DNA from: Gordonia sputi NBRC 100414
GTDB taxonomy: Bacteria; Actinomycetota; Actinomycetes; Mycobacteriales; Mycobacteriaceae
DNA length: 64,000 nucleotides
Assembly (NCBI RefSeq): GCF_000248055.1
Contig: NZ_BAFC01000113.1
Span: 1 to 64,000 of the forward strand
Reading direction: 5' to 3'
Shown here: in pieces, positions 46,251 to 57,475 of the stretch
Numbering within the stretch: position 1 is the stretch's first letter
Layout of the letters: each line of letters starts with the position of its first letter
Program-made: the position numbers and the translations under genes
Notes under the pieces: generated by a model
What the model saw: only the letters and a program-made list of their open reading frames with translations
Told to the model about the DNA's origin: nothing
Databases searched by the model: none

Positions 46251-47306
46251 TCAGCGTCGCCTGGACCGCGTCACGAGAGCCACCGCGGCGCCGATCGCGG
46301 CCGCCACGGCCAACGGGCCGGCCTTCGGCACAGGATCCACCTCGTAGACCGGACGCACGACGACGGTCGGCGGCTCGGGCTGTTCGGTGGGATCGACCAC
46401 CTGGTAGGGCTCATTGGCACTGTCCGTGGCACACCACGCCGTGGCGTACAGAACGATTCGCGAGGCCAGGTAGCCGAAGACCATGATGCCCAGCAGTGGT
46501 CCGAACGCCGCACCCGCCGGGCTGCCGAGCACCGATTTCAGGTAGATGCCTGCGACAGACTTGAGGATCTCGAAGATGATCGCGGTGAGCAGGGCCGCCT
46601 TGAGCACGTTACGAAACGGCAACGGATGCAAGGGAAGTCGGGCAAATATGAATACGAAGAGCAGCCAGGTCGCGACAAGGGATACGACGATGGCCACAGC
46701 CCGCACCACGACGGTCGAGCCACTGAAGCCGTCGACGTGCGCCCACTCGAGGATCTTGTTGATCAACCCGCTGTTGCCCAGGGCGGTGAGGCCGAGCGTG
46801 AACAGGAAGGCGAGACCCAGCAACACGAAAATCACGAGGTCGCTGATCTTCGACATGACCGCATTGCGGTTGACCCTGCCCCCGAACATCTCGGTCATTC
46901 CCAGGCGCACGCCGGAGATCCACCCGATACCGGTCAAGGCCGCGCCGACCAGACCGATGATGCCGACTGTCGCGCGTGATTCGATGGCCGAGTCGATCGC
47001 GCTCTCGAGCGTCGTGCCGAGCTCGCCGGGCATGGCCTTGACGATCTGGTCCTTGATGCTGTCGAGCCACTCTGGGTGGGCTGCGAGGACAAAACCGCCG
47101 ATCGAGAAGGCGACCATGATGATCGGCACGATCGAGAGGATTCCGGTGAAGGTGATACTCGCGGCGTAGAGGTTGCCGCGACGATCGTTGTATCGCTGCA
47201 CCGTGCGCAAGATGTGGTCGAGCCAGCCCCACCGCTCTCGGGCCGACTCGAACTCGTCCTTTCCGCGCGCGACAAGCGCTTTGCCCGAATCGATCACCGA
47301 AGCCAT
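46251..47306 (-). CDS. YihY/UPF0761 family inner membrane protein
   Basis: A 351-residue protein with about six membrane helices and the YihY signature region RGNLYAASITFTGILSIVPIIMV. Homologue of Rv3335c, upstream of which trpS also sits in M. tuberculosis. It was once called ribonuclease BN by mistake; the true function is unknown. Convergent with dacB1 with a 5-base gap. Confidence 0.88.
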   Translation of the reverse strand: MASVIDSGKALVARGKDEFESARERWGWLDHILRTVQRYNDRRGNLYAASITFTGILSIVPIIMVAFSIGGFVLAAHPEWLDSIKDQIVKAMPGELGTTLESAIDSAIESRATVGIIGLVGAALTGIGWISGVRLGMTEMFGGRVNRNAVMSKISDLVIFVLLGLAFLFTLGLTALGNSGLINKILEWAHVDGFSGSTVVVRAVAIVVSLVATWLLFVFIFARLPLHPLPFRNVLKAALLTAIIFEILKSVAGIYLKSVLGSPAGAAFGPLLGIMVFGYLASRIVLYATAWCATDSANEPYQVVDPTEQPEPPTVVVRPVYEVDPVPKAGPLAVAAAIGAAVALVTRSRRR

Positions 47307-47375
47307 AGACCCTCGTTTCCCCTTCGGTCGGTGCTGTCCCTACTCACCGTGTCTACCGGAAACGAGTGCCGCGGG

Positions 47376-49366
<1,991 letters not shown>

Positions 49367-49428
49367 TACGGCGAGCCACCGACAACGACGCCGCGTACCC
49401 CGCCGCAGGCCAATCCGGACCGAGTCCA

Positions 49429-49447
49429 AAAGGTAAGGCGAACCTTG
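49429..49447. promoter_or_regulatory. IdeR/DtxR iron box 1 upstream of bfd
   Basis: AAAGGTAAGGCGAACCTTG matches the IdeR consensus TTAGGTTAGGCTAACCTAA at about 13 of 19 positions. It lies 51 bases before the bfd start. Confidence 0.7.
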
Positions 49448-49461
49448 CGATCGTCAGGGTT

Positions 49462-49480
49462 TTATGTAAACCTTGCCTAA
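49462..49480. promoter_or_regulatory. IdeR/DtxR iron box 2 upstream of bfd
   Basis: TTATGTAAACCTTGCCTAA matches TTAGGTTAGCCTAACCTAA at about 14 of 19 positions. Its centre is 33 bases from box 1. Two tandem boxes are also known ahead of mycobacterial bacterioferritin genes, where iron-bound IdeR activates transcription. Confidence 0.72.
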
Positions 49481-49498
49481 CAGAATGCGAGGTGCGAG

Positions 49499-49690
49499 AT
49501 GTTCGTGTGTATTTGCCGGGCCGTCACGGTGGACGAGGTCCACGAGCACTGCGACGCCGGAGCCAGAACTCCCGACGCCGTCAGTGAGCGCTGCGGCGCA
49601 GGCGAAGGCTGCGGAACCTGCATCGAACGACTCACCCAGATCGTCGCCTCGCGCACCGCAGGAAGGGTCGCCACAACTAGCGCAGCCTAG
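49499..49690 (+). CDS. bfd: bacterioferritin-associated ferredoxin
   Basis: A 63-residue [2Fe-2S] protein that reduces the iron core of bacterioferritin so that iron can be released. Cysteines are in CIC at residues 4-6 and CGAGEGCGTC, the usual Bfd layout. Two iron boxes precede it, and bfr follows after a hairpin, so the pair is probably iron-regulated. Confidence 0.9.
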   Translation: MFVCICRAVTVDEVHEHCDAGARTPDAVSERCGAGEGCGTCIERLTQIVASRTAGRVATTSAA

Positions 49691-49701
49691 CCTGACCTGC
49701 G

Positions 49702-49738
49702 AAAACACCCCGTGCGGATATTCCCCACGGGGTCTTTT
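49702..49738 (+). terminator. hairpin with T-tract between bfd and bfr
   Basis: ACCCCGTG (49707-49714) pairs with CACGGGGT (49726-49733), followed by CTTTT. A-run on the 5' side. It would separate bfd from bfr or act as an attenuator. Confidence 0.75.
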
Positions 49739-49785
49739 GGCGTGCTAGGTTCACTGTCACAATCAGTCCGAACCGGAGGTATGCC

Positions 49786-50271
49786 ATGCGTGGAGACGAT
49801 GAGGTCATCGCTCTACTCAACGAGCAATTGACCAGTGAACTCACCGCCATCAACCAGTACTTCTTGCACTCAAAAATGCAGGACAACTGGGGCTTGACCG
49901 AGCTCGCCTCGAAGACGAGGGCCGAATCGATCGAAGAGATGACCCACGCGGAAATCCTGACCGATCGCATCCTCTTCCTGGAAGGTCTGCCCAACTATCA
50001 GAAGCTGCTGCCGCTCCGCATCGGCCAGACTCTCCGTGAGCAGTTCGAGTCCGACCTCGCGATCGAGATCGAGGTGGTCAACCGTCTGAAGCCGGGCATC
50101 GTGCTGTGCCGCGAGAAGCAGGACATCACGACAGCCAAGATCTTCGAGGAGATCCTCAAGGACGAGGAGCACCACATCGACTATCTGGAGACGCAGCTCG
50201 AGCTGCTCGACAAGCTCGGTGAGCCGCTCTACCTGTCGAAGACGATCGCCACGCCTCCCGACGTCGGCTGA
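49786..50271 (+). CDS. bfr: bacterioferritin
   Basis: A 161-residue heme-containing 24-mer iron-storage protein. Diiron ligands: Glu in LTSELTAINQYF, EEMTHAE (near residue 50), EQFESD and KDEEHHIDYLE; the Met of EEMTHAE is the usual heme ligand. GGAGG lies 6 bases upstream of the ATG. Bfd is its reductase partner. Confidence 0.95.
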   Translation: MRGDDEVIALLNEQLTSELTAINQYFLHSKMQDNWGLTELASKTRAESIEEMTHAEILTDRILFLEGLPNYQKLLPLRIGQTLREQFESDLAIEIEVVNRLKPGIVLCREKQDITTAKIFEEILKDEEHHIDYLETQLELLDKLGEPLYLSKTIATPPDVG

Positions 50272-50286
50272 TCCAGCCACTCACTC

Positions 50287-50328
50287 CGACATCGACCCCG
50301 GTACCAACAGGTGCCGGGGTCGATGTCG
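50287..50328. terminator. long inverted repeat between bfr and MFS gene
   Basis: CGACATCGACCCCGGTACC pairs with GGTGCCGGGGTCGATGTCG with a ~4-base loop and one mismatch. The genes converge here, so a two-way terminator is likely though T-tracts are lacking. Confidence 0.7.
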
Positions 50329-50344
50329 CTGAAGGTGAAGTCGC

Positions 50345-51619
50345 TTAGGTTGATGCCGCTTGAGTCGATGCCGATTGAGTCGATGCCGCTGTGTGGCGAG
50401 CGGCCGTGCGCCGGGCGACAGCCAGCGCCACACCCAGTACGACGATCCCGGCAACCGCGAGTCCTGCCCCGAGAACCGACGGCGCGCGGTACCCGAGACC
50501 TGCGGCGATGACAACGCCGCCGAGCCACGCGCCGAGTGCGTTCGCAATGTTGAGTGCCGAATGGTTGAGCGCCGCGGCGAGCGTCTGAGCGTCTTCGGCC
50601 ACGTCCATCAGGCGGGTTTGCAGTGCGGGAACCATCGCCGTCGCGCTGACCCCGACGAGGAACGTCAATGGAACGGCCGCCCACGGCGATGTGACGAGTG
50701 CGGCAAACAATCCGAGCACCACCGCGGTCGCGACGAGTCCCACGAGAATCGCGCGCGGCACGTGTGAATCGGCGGCAGCACCGCCGACCAGGTTGCCGAC
50801 CACCATGCCGACACCGAAGACCATCAACACCACCGGAACCCAACCGACCGAGATGCCCGTGAGGCTCGTCAGCGCAGTGTTGAGGTACGTGTAGAACGCG
50901 AACATCCCGCCGAAGCCGACGAAGCCGATCGCCGGCGTCAACCACACCTGAGGCCTCGTGAGTGCGCCGAGTTCGGTCATCGGATTGGTGACGGCCATGT
51001 CGTCGAGTGCGGGCAACGTGATGAACAGCGCGCCGATCGTCACGATGCCGATGACCACCACGACAACGAAAGCTGCTCTCCAACCCAGACTTTCGCCGAG
51101 CCAGGTCGCCAACGGCACACCCAGGACATTGGCTACGGACAATCCGAGGAGAACCAGCCCGACGGCCTTGGCACGGTTACGAGGTCCGGCCAGGTGCGCC
51201 GCGACGAGAGCAGCGACGCCGAAGTACGCGCCATGCGGCAGTCCGGCCACGAATCTCGCGACCATCAGCGTCCCGAAGTCGGGCGCCAACACAGTGGCCG
51301 CATTGCCGACCGTGAAAGCCACCATCAACCCGATCAACAGCGTGCGACGAGACATCCGCGCGGTCAGTGCGGCGATGAGAGGCGCCCCGACCACCACCCC
51401 GAGTGCGTAGGCCGAGACGACGTAGCCCGCAGTCGGCTCGGAGACATGCACCGAGGACGCGATGTTCGGCAGTAAGCCCATCGCGACGAACTCCGTGGTG
51501 CCGATCCCGAACCCGCCCAGCGCCATCGCCAGCATGGCGAACCGACGAGTTGTGTTGGAGTGGACCACGTTACTGCTGGTCCCGGCCATGTTCGTCTCGG
51601 TTGGGGCGGTTGAGGACAT
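50345..51619 (-). CDS. MFS transporter, DHA1 drug/arabinose-efflux type
   Basis: A 424-residue twelve-helix exporter. FGIGTTEFVAMGLLPNIA at the first helix and the loop ARMSRRTLLIG (motif A region) are typical of the AraJ/YdhP-type DHA1 group. The C-terminus ends in a Ser/Thr/Ala repeat (ASTQSASTQAAST). Substrate unknown. The N-terminal 20 residues before the first helix are polar. Confidence 0.9.
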   Translation of the reverse strand: MSSTAPTETNMAGTSSNVVHSNTTRRFAMLAMALGGFGIGTTEFVAMGLLPNIASSVHVSEPTAGYVVSAYALGVVVGAPLIAALTARMSRRTLLIGLMVAFTVGNAATVLAPDFGTLMVARFVAGLPHGAYFGVAALVAAHLAGPRNRAKAVGLVLLGLSVANVLGVPLATWLGESLGWRAAFVVVVVIGIVTIGALFITLPALDDMAVTNPMTELGALTRPQVWLTPAIGFVGFGGMFAFYTYLNTALTSLTGISVGWVPVVLMVFGVGMVVGNLVGGAAADSHVPRAILVGLVATAVVLGLFAALVTSPWAAVPLTFLVGVSATAMVPALQTRLMDVAEDAQTLAAALNHSALNIANALGAWLGGVVIAAGLGYRAPSVLGAGLAVAGIVVLGVALAVARRTAARHTAASTQSASTQAAST

Positions 51620-51704
51620 TCACGCTGCAACGAGCACGCCAGTGGGCGTGATTCCGTCGTCGACGGTGACATCGTTCACACCCCGCCTGCGCAGGGGTTC
51701 CGAG

Positions 51705-53498
51705 TCAGGCGGCGGGTGCGCCCGCCGTCGTTGATTTCGGGGTGGCACCCTGCTGCTGCGTCGACGCACCGGGTGTCGACTCGTCAGATGTCGACTTGTC
51801 GCGTGTCGACTCCCCCGATGTCGACTGCTCCGATGTTGACTGCTCCGGCGTCGGCTTCTCGGGTGCAGGCTTCTCCGGTGTCGACTCTCCTGGTCCAGGC
51901 TTCGGCGCATGCGCGCCGCCGGGAGCCTCAACCGGCTGCGAAGAGCCGCCGAGCGGCGCCTGTGTTTGCAGTGAGCCGCTGCCGGCAGGAGGCGTCGACG
52001 CAGCTTCGGTACCGGTCCCGTCACCTGTGCCTGCGCCACCCGAGCCGACAGGATCGTCGACGCCTTGTCGGCCGGAGATTCCCCCGCCGGAGATTCCATC
52101 AGTACCCGAGGCACTGCGCGCTTCGGGCCCGCCGAGAGTCTTCGCGGTGTCCACGGCCCCCGGGGCGTCGGCAATCTTCTCCGATGCTGACAGCGCCGCC
52201 ACCGACGCGGTCTGGCTGGTGGTCGTCGGGGTGCGCAGCGACGCGAGCCACTCTTCGAACGCGACCAGCGACGGTCGGTACGCGGGTCCGGGAATGCCGG
52301 TGACATCGCGGCCGGTCAGTGTGTAGGCCCAGAACTTTCCGAAGTTCACCGGCATCGACGCGATGCTCCTGACAGTGGTCCGCAACGCGTCGACGCCCTG
52401 ACCCCAGAGCACCGGGTTCCACGTGAACAGCCCCTGTGCCATGTTCTGGAACGTGTAGACGTCGGTGAGCACCCCGCCGTAGCCGAGGTCGGGCAACTGC
52501 GGGAACCAACCCATGGCCCACCGGATCGGCGGCTGGAAGTCGGCCAGTGTGATGCCGAGGATGTCCGGGAACTTCCACCGCTTGCTCACGAGGTCGGGCA
52601 CGGTCCAGCCGAGACCGAGCTTGTCGACGAACTGCTGGGTGAGAACCCATGCCGACGACGGCACGACGAGCTGGCAGGTGTTGACCTCAGCGGTGGTGTC
52701 CTGGCAGTCCAACGGTTTGACTCCCCAGGCGTCCCACAGGGCTCCTTTGGTGGCGGGCAGATACATGTAGAGCGGATACAGACCGTGCTTGACCCAGTAG
52801 CCCGCGAGGCCGTCGAGGGCTCCGATCGGGTCGTGAAGCGGGTCGGGAAGATCACAGATCGGATCGCCCGTGAAGCACACGGTGGTCACCGGAATCCCGC
52901 CGAAGTCGTCGACGTCGCGTCCACCCGCCATGGTCAGGCCGGGGATCACGCCGATCAGAACGCGTTCGATGCCCTGTCCGTAGAGAGTTCCCGCTTGCCG
53001 CGGATCGGAGTAGAGCAGTCCGGACACGTCGGTCGATGAGATCTCGTAGCCAGAAGTGTTGCCGGTGCCGATATCGGTGAGTACGTCGCCGCCGATTCCC
53101 GCGCCCTGGGAGTACCCGACGATCACGACCGGTTTGCCATCACACTGCGCCTGATAATTCGCCACGGTCGACATCGTTGCGGCGACGCCCTGCGACTGAC
53201 TGTCATCGAAGCCGAAGGCACCCAACGGCCAGATCGACGCCGGATACTCGACACGCTCGACGGTGTAGCCGGCATATTGAGGTTGGCGCGTGACGCCGTC
53301 GAGCAGATGTCCCTGGGGATCCCACGTACCGCCGACGAAGACGAGCGCGCCGTTGCCACAGCCGTCATCGGCGGCCTCGGCTCGCGCGACACCCGCGCCG
53401 GGGGTTTGACCTATGGCGAGAAGAACCGCTGCGACTGCGGCGAGTCCGAGTGTGCTCGCCGCCGTGATCGATCGCCGGAAACCGAAGTGACCACCCAT
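51705..53498 (-). CDS. secreted PE-PPE-domain alpha/beta hydrolase with repeat tail
   Basis: A 597-residue exported protein. A signal peptide (TLGLAAVAAVLLAIGQ, cut near residue 40) leads into a serine-hydrolase domain: VFVGGTWDPQGH, and the nucleophile elbow VGYSQGAG (Ser near residue 125). This matches the PE-PPE C-terminal domain (lipase/cutinase-like) of mycolic acid bacteria, here without PE or PPE leader. The last ~170 residues are Ser/Thr/Gly/Pro-rich with repeats such as STSEQSTSGEST. Substrate likely a lipid ester; not shown. Confidence 0.87.
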   Translation of the reverse strand: MGGHFGFRRSITAASTLGLAAVAAVLLAIGQTPGAGVARAEAADDGCGNGALVFVGGTWDPQGHLLDGVTRQPQYAGYTVERVEYPASIWPLGAFGFDDSQSQGVAATMSTVANYQAQCDGKPVVIVGYSQGAGIGGDVLTDIGTGNTSGYEISSTDVSGLLYSDPRQAGTLYGQGIERVLIGVIPGLTMAGGRDVDDFGGIPVTTVCFTGDPICDLPDPLHDPIGALDGLAGYWVKHGLYPLYMYLPATKGALWDAWGVKPLDCQDTTAEVNTCQLVVPSSAWVLTQQFVDKLGLGWTVPDLVSKRWKFPDILGITLADFQPPIRWAMGWFPQLPDLGYGGVLTDVYTFQNMAQGLFTWNPVLWGQGVDALRTTVRSIASMPVNFGKFWAYTLTGRDVTGIPGPAYRPSLVAFEEWLASLRTPTTTSQTASVAALSASEKIADAPGAVDTAKTLGGPEARSASGTDGISGGGISGRQGVDDPVGSGGAGTGDGTGTEAASTPPAGSGSLQTQAPLGGSSQPVEAPGGAHAPKPGPGESTPEKPAPEKPTPEQSTSEQSTSGESTRDKSTSDESTPGASTQQQGATPKSTTAGAPAA

Positions 53499-53811
53499 GC
53501 GTTCTCCACCAATCCGGCCGATCTGTGCCGCGTCGCCGCGAGGTCGTCGGCGTCCGCTCCGGCCGAGTTACTCGCGAATGTTCGGATCGTAGAAGTCTGT
53601 GACCCACGCCACAAGAGAATCCGACGGCCGATCGGCGAACCGACGACGATGGACGGCAGATTCGACTGTTCGGACTACACGAGAGAGCTTCAATTGCGCC
53701 TTTTCGCCGCCCGCGCGCAGTGTCGCCGCTGCGACCCCTTGTCCACCCCAAGAACCAGGCTGCGTCGGAGGGTTCTCACTTCATTTCGGCCGTGTTATAT
53801 CCTTGACGCCA
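53499..53811. other. intergenic stretch upstream of the SAM riboswitch
   Basis: No credible gene on either strand. It contains the PE-PPE gene promoter and the promoter of the riboswitch transcript, with TTATAT at 53795-53800 about 10 bases ahead of the aptamer start. GC content is lower here than in neighbouring genes. Confidence 0.6.
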
Positions 53812-53961
53812 GGTCATGAGTATCAGCGCAAAGCCCCGGCTCGCTGATCGGCAACCCTCCAACCGCGGTGGGGTGCTCCGGGTGATGACCGGGTTGTGGG
53901 ACCCCGTTCTGCGACGATCAATTCGTCGATGATGGTTTCGGGTCCCCGGCAAGCGCGGGTC
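53812..53961 (+). promoter_or_regulatory. SAM-IV riboswitch upstream of metY-metX
   Basis: The core follows the actinobacterial SAM-IV pattern: GGTCATGAG, CAGCG, AAGCCCCGGC, GGCAACCCTCCAACCGCGG, TGGGGTGC, CCGGGTGATGACC, and a pseudoknot-side tail GGCAAGCGCGGGTC. A peripheral stem (GGGACCC with GGGTCCC, inner CGACGA with TCGTCG) is longer than in the M. tuberculosis form as I recall it. Downstream, GGTCGG (53967-53972) and CCGACC (53997-54002) can pair, perhaps as the expression platform. High SAM should lower metY-metX expression. Confidence 0.9.
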
Positions 53962-54023
53962 CGAAGGTCGGACCCCAACAGGGTCGTCGTGCCCTGCCGA
54001 CCGTAGAAAGTGATGCGTATTCA

Positions 54024-55346
54024 ATGTCTGACGTCGACGTCGACCAGAATCCAGCCGACAACTGGAGTTTCGAGACCAAGCAGATTCACGCAGGCCAGAC
54101 AGCCGACGCGGCGACCAACGCCCGCGCTCTGCCGATCTACCAGACCACGTCGTACACGTTCAACGACACCACCCATGCCGCGAATCTGTTCGGCCTTGCC
54201 GAGCCAGGCAACATCTACACGCGCCTGATGAACCCGACACAGGATGTCGTCGAGCAGCGTCTCGCTGCTCTCGAGGGCGGTGTCGCGGCGCTGCTCGTCG
54301 CGTCGGGCCAGGCTGCGGAGACGTACTCGATCCTCAACATCGTCGAGAACGGCGGGCACGTCGTGTCGAGTCCCCGCCTCTACGGCGGAACTTACAACCT
54401 CTTCCACTACACGCTGCCCAAGCTCGGCATCGAGGTCACGTTCGTCGAGGATCCGGAAGATCTCGACTCGTGGCAGGCCGCAGTCCGCGACAACACGCGC
54501 GCGTTCTACGGCGAGTCGATCTCCAACCCGAACAACGAGATCCTCGACATCGAGGGCATCTCGGGGGTTGCACATCGCAACGGCGTGCCGCTCATCGTCG
54601 ACAACACCGTCGCCACCCCGTATCTGCTCAACCCGCTCGCGCACGGCGCCGACATCGTCGTGCACTCGGCCACCAAATACATCGGTGGGCACGGAACCGC
54701 GATCGGCGGCGTGATCATCGACGGCGGCACCTTCGACTGGCGTGTCCAGCGCGACGGCAAAGACCTCTTCCCCGGTTTCACCACGCCCGACCCGAGCTAC
54801 CACGGCGCGGTCTTCGCCGATCTCGGCGCTCCCGCGTACGCACTCAAGGCACGCGTGCAGTTGCTCCGCGACACCGGCGCAGCAATCTCGCCGTTCAACG
54901 CGTTCCTGCTCGCACAGGGTCTCGAGACCTTGAGCCTGCGCGTCGAGCGTCACGTCGCCAACGCACAGCGCGTCGCCGAATACCTCAACGACAACCCGCA
55001 GGTCGAGGAGGTCTACTACGCCGGTCTGTCGTCGTCGCCCTGGTACAAGCGCGGCCAGGAGCTCGCACCGAAGGGGCAGGGCGCTGTCATCGGGTTCGAG
55101 ATCGCAGGCGGCGTCGACGCGGGCAAGCGGTTCGTCGAGGCGCTCACACTGCACAGCCACGTCGCCAACATCGGTGATGTGCGCTCACTGGTGATCCACC
55201 CCGCATCGACCACCCACAGCCAGCTGACCCCCGAGGAGCAACTCGCCGCGGGTGTCACCCCCGGCCTCGTCCGCCTCGCGGTGGGCATCGAGGGAATCGA
55301 CGACATCCTCGCCGACCTCGACCGGGGTTTCGAAGCAGCCAAGTAG
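54024..55346 (+). CDS. metY: O-acetylhomoserine sulfhydrylase (bifunctional OAH/OAS aminocarboxypropyltransferase)
   Basis: A 440-residue PLP enzyme of the Cys/Met metabolism family, making homocysteine from O-acetylhomoserine and sulfide. The PLP lysine is in [10 protein letters not shown] (near residue 217) and [18 protein letters not shown], and the C-terminal HPASTTH are family marks. Equivalent to M. tuberculosis metC (Rv3340). It is controlled by the SAM-IV riboswitch and coupled with metX 29 bases on. Confidence 0.94.
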   Translation: MSDVDVDQNPADNWSFETKQIHAGQTADAATNARALPIYQTTSYTFNDTTHAANLFGLAEPGNIYTRLMNPTQDVVEQRLAALEGGVAALLVASGQAAETYSILNIVENGGHVVSSPRLYGGTYNLFHYTLPKLGIEVTFVEDPEDLDSWQAAVRDNTRAFYGESISNPNNEILDIEGISGVAHRNGVPLIVDNTVATPYLLNPLAHGADIVVHSATKYIGGHGTAIGGVIIDGGTFDWRVQRDGKDLFPGFTTPDPSYHGAVFADLGAPAYALKARVQLLRDTGAAISPFNAFLLAQGLETLSLRVERHVANAQRVAEYLNDNPQVEEVYYAGLSSSPWYKRGQELAPKGQGAVIGFEIAGGVDAGKRFVEALTLHSHVANIGDVRSLVIHPASTTHSQLTPEEQLAAGVTPGLVRLAVGIEGIDDILADLDRGFEAAK

Positions 55347-55375
55347 CCAACGCAGAGCAAGGAGCGAGGACACCT

Positions 55376-56524
55376 GTGTCGGTGAGCATCGACCCGCAGA
55401 CGGATACAGAGCAACGGCCGGACTGGGAGAACGCCCCGGACGGCCAGATGCTCAGCGCCCGTCTCGGGTCGATCTCACTCGACAACGGTGAGCAGATCGA
55501 CGACGTGACCCTCGCCTTTCAGCGGTGGGGAAAACTGTCGCCTGCTCGCGACAACGTCATCCTCACGCTGCACGCCCTGACCGGCGATTCACACGTGACC
55601 GGACCCGCCGATGCTGCTCATCCCTCCCCCGGCTGGTGGGACGGTCTGATCGGTCCCGGCGCGGCAGTCGACACCGACGAATGGTGCGTCATCTCGGCAA
55701 ACGTGCTCGGCGGATGCCGTGGATCGACCGGGCCCGCATCGCTGGACCCCACCGGCCGACCGTGGGGTTCGAGCTTCCCGCAACTCACCGTGCTCGATCA
55801 GGTCCGCGCCGAAGTCGCACTGATGGATCATCTGGGCATCGAGAGCATCGGCGCGGTTGTGGGCGGCTCGATGGGCGGCGCACGCGCACTCGAGTGGATC
55901 ATCGAGTACCCCGAACGGGTTCGAAGCGCACTCGTGCTAGCCGTCGGCGCTCGTGCGACCGCCGACCAGATCGGTACGCAGACAACGCAAATCGCAGCCA
56001 TCACGTCCGATCCGGCGTGGCACGGCGGCGACTATCACGGCACCGGCGAGGCGCCGACGACCGGAATGGGAATCGCTCGTCGGATCGCGCACCTGACCTA
56101 CCGCAGCGAGCCGGAGCTCGACGAACGCTTCGCGAATGATGCTCAGGGCCAAGAGAATCCACTCACCGGCGGACGCTACGCAGTGCAGAGCTACCTCGAG
56201 CACCAGGCGGGCAAACTGGTCGAGCGTTTCGATCCGGGAAGCTACGTCATCCTCAGCGAAGTACTCAACCACCATGATGTCGGGCGCGATCGCGGTGGCG
56301 TGAAGACCGCACTCAACGCGTGCAACGTTCCGGTGATCGTCGGCGGTATCGACTCGGATCGCCTGTACCCCTTGCGGTTACAGGTCGAACTCGCCGAAGA
56401 GCTCGGCAATTGCGTCGGCGGCCTCCAGGTGGTTCAGTCCGACAACGGCCACGACGGATTCCTCACCGAATTCGACGCCATCGGCGATCTACTCAAGCGC
56501 ACAGTCGATCTCGCGCGTCGCTGA
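55376..56524 (+). CDS. metX: homoserine O-acetyltransferase
   Basis: A 382-residue alpha/beta hydrolase-fold enzyme that acetylates homoserine, the first committed step to methionine. Catalytic Ser is in [14 protein letters not shown] (near residue 163), Asp in [14 protein letters not shown], and His in [16 protein letters not shown] start at 55376 with AAGGAG upstream. Equivalent to Rv3341 (metA in M. tuberculosis naming). In operon with metY. Confidence 0.95.
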   Translation: MSVSIDPQTDTEQRPDWENAPDGQMLSARLGSISLDNGEQIDDVTLAFQRWGKLSPARDNVILTLHALTGDSHVTGPADAAHPSPGWWDGLIGPGAAVDTDEWCVISANVLGGCRGSTGPASLDPTGRPWGSSFPQLTVLDQVRAEVALMDHLGIESIGAVVGGSMGGARALEWIIEYPERVRSALVLAVGARATADQIGTQTTQIAAITSDPAWHGGDYHGTGEAPTTGMGIARRIAHLTYRSEPELDERFANDAQGQENPLTGGRYAVQSYLEHQAGKLVERFDPGSYVILSEVLNHHDVGRDRGGVKTALNACNVPVIVGGIDSDRLYPLRLQVELAEELGNCVGGLQVVQSDNGHDGFLTEFDAIGDLLKRTVDLARR

Positions 56525-56562
56525 AGTCAGGACGTCAGCTGCCGTTGTACTCCGCTGATAGA

Positions 56563-57471
56563 TCAGCGTGCCCGCTCACGTAGCGACCTGGCGTCGGCGT
56601 ATCCGATCGCCCGCGCCGCAGCTTCTCGTGTCCACCCCTGCGCCACCAGTTCGCTCGCCGCCTCACGGCGCACCTGCGCCGAGTAGGCGTGCGGAGTCAT
56701 CCCGGTCGCTGTCACGAAGTGCCGCACCAGTGTTCGAGCCCCCACATGAAGAGTCGACGCCAACGTCGCGAGATCGGGTGGCGGGCCGTCGACCTGGTCG
56801 ATGACATCCTGAGCACGGTGTACAAGATCGTCGAGATGATCCCGGTGCATGAGCGTGAACGGCGCCTGCCCAGCAGTACCCGGCCTCCATGCGGGCACGA
56901 CGAGGGTCCGAGCGACCCTCGCGGCAAATGCGGGTCCGTGATCGTGCGCGATGAGATGTAACGAGAGATCGATTCCGCTCGCTATGCCTGCGGAGGTGTG
57001 TACCCGGGGTGTGCACGTGTAGAGCACCCCGTGGGCCACCTCGACCCCGCGGAACCGCGCAAGCCGGTCGAGCAACTCGTGATGCGTTGTCGCACATAAT
57101 CCGTCGAGAACGCCCGCCTGCGCGAGCGTCAATGCACCAGCGCACACGCTCGCCACAGAACCGCTCGCTCGATGGTGTTCGGCGACACGCAGGACGAGGT
57201 GATCTGCGAGAGGCGCCACGTCGGCCGCGAGTTTCCCTCCCACAACCATCACGAGGTCGCGCGTCGACAATTCCGGCCACGTCGTCGACGCACCCAACGC
57301 GATCCCCTGATGGGAAGTGACAGTGGCGGTGTCGGCTACCGTCGAGATCTCGTAGTCACCGCCGAGATCGTTCGCCGATGCGAACGCCTGTATCGGTCCC
57401 GCCGCGTCGAGTAGGTGCACTCGTGGCGGCAGCACGATCAGGACACGACGCCTACGGCGATCGACAGTCAT
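56563..57471 (-). CDS. GlxA-type regulator (DJ-1/PfpI plus AraC domains)
   Basis: A 302-residue regulator. The N-terminal ~170 residues are a PfpI-like domain with VMVVGGKLA and the cysteine elbow SVCAGALTLA; the C-terminal ~90 form an AraC DNA-binding domain. The second helix-turn-helix seems cut short: the sequence ends soon after AIGYADARSLR, about 20 residues earlier than usual. It starts 5 bases after the stop of the isochorismatase-like gene, with which it forms an operon. Confidence 0.82.
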   Translation of the reverse strand: MTVDRRRRRVLIVLPPRVHLLDAAGPIQAFASANDLGGDYEISTVADTATVTSHQGIALGASTTWPELSTRDLVMVVGGKLAADVAPLADHLVLRVAEHHRASGSVASVCAGALTLAQAGVLDGLCATTHHELLDRLARFRGVEVAHGVLYTCTPRVHTSAGIASGIDLSLHLIAHDHGPAFAARVARTLVVPAWRPGTAGQAPFTLMHRDHLDDLVHRAQDVIDQVDGPPPDLATLASTLHVGARTLVRHFVTATGMTPHAYSAQVRREAASELVAQGWTREAAARAIGYADARSLRERAR

Positions 57472-57475
57472 GCTC

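Noticed and set aside
53812..53961. SAM-I (S-box) or T-box leader instead of SAM-IV
   Set aside because: The conserved GGTCATGAG ... CCGGGTGATGACC core with the tail after it is the SAM-IV form, and the downstream metY-metX is its usual target in this order.
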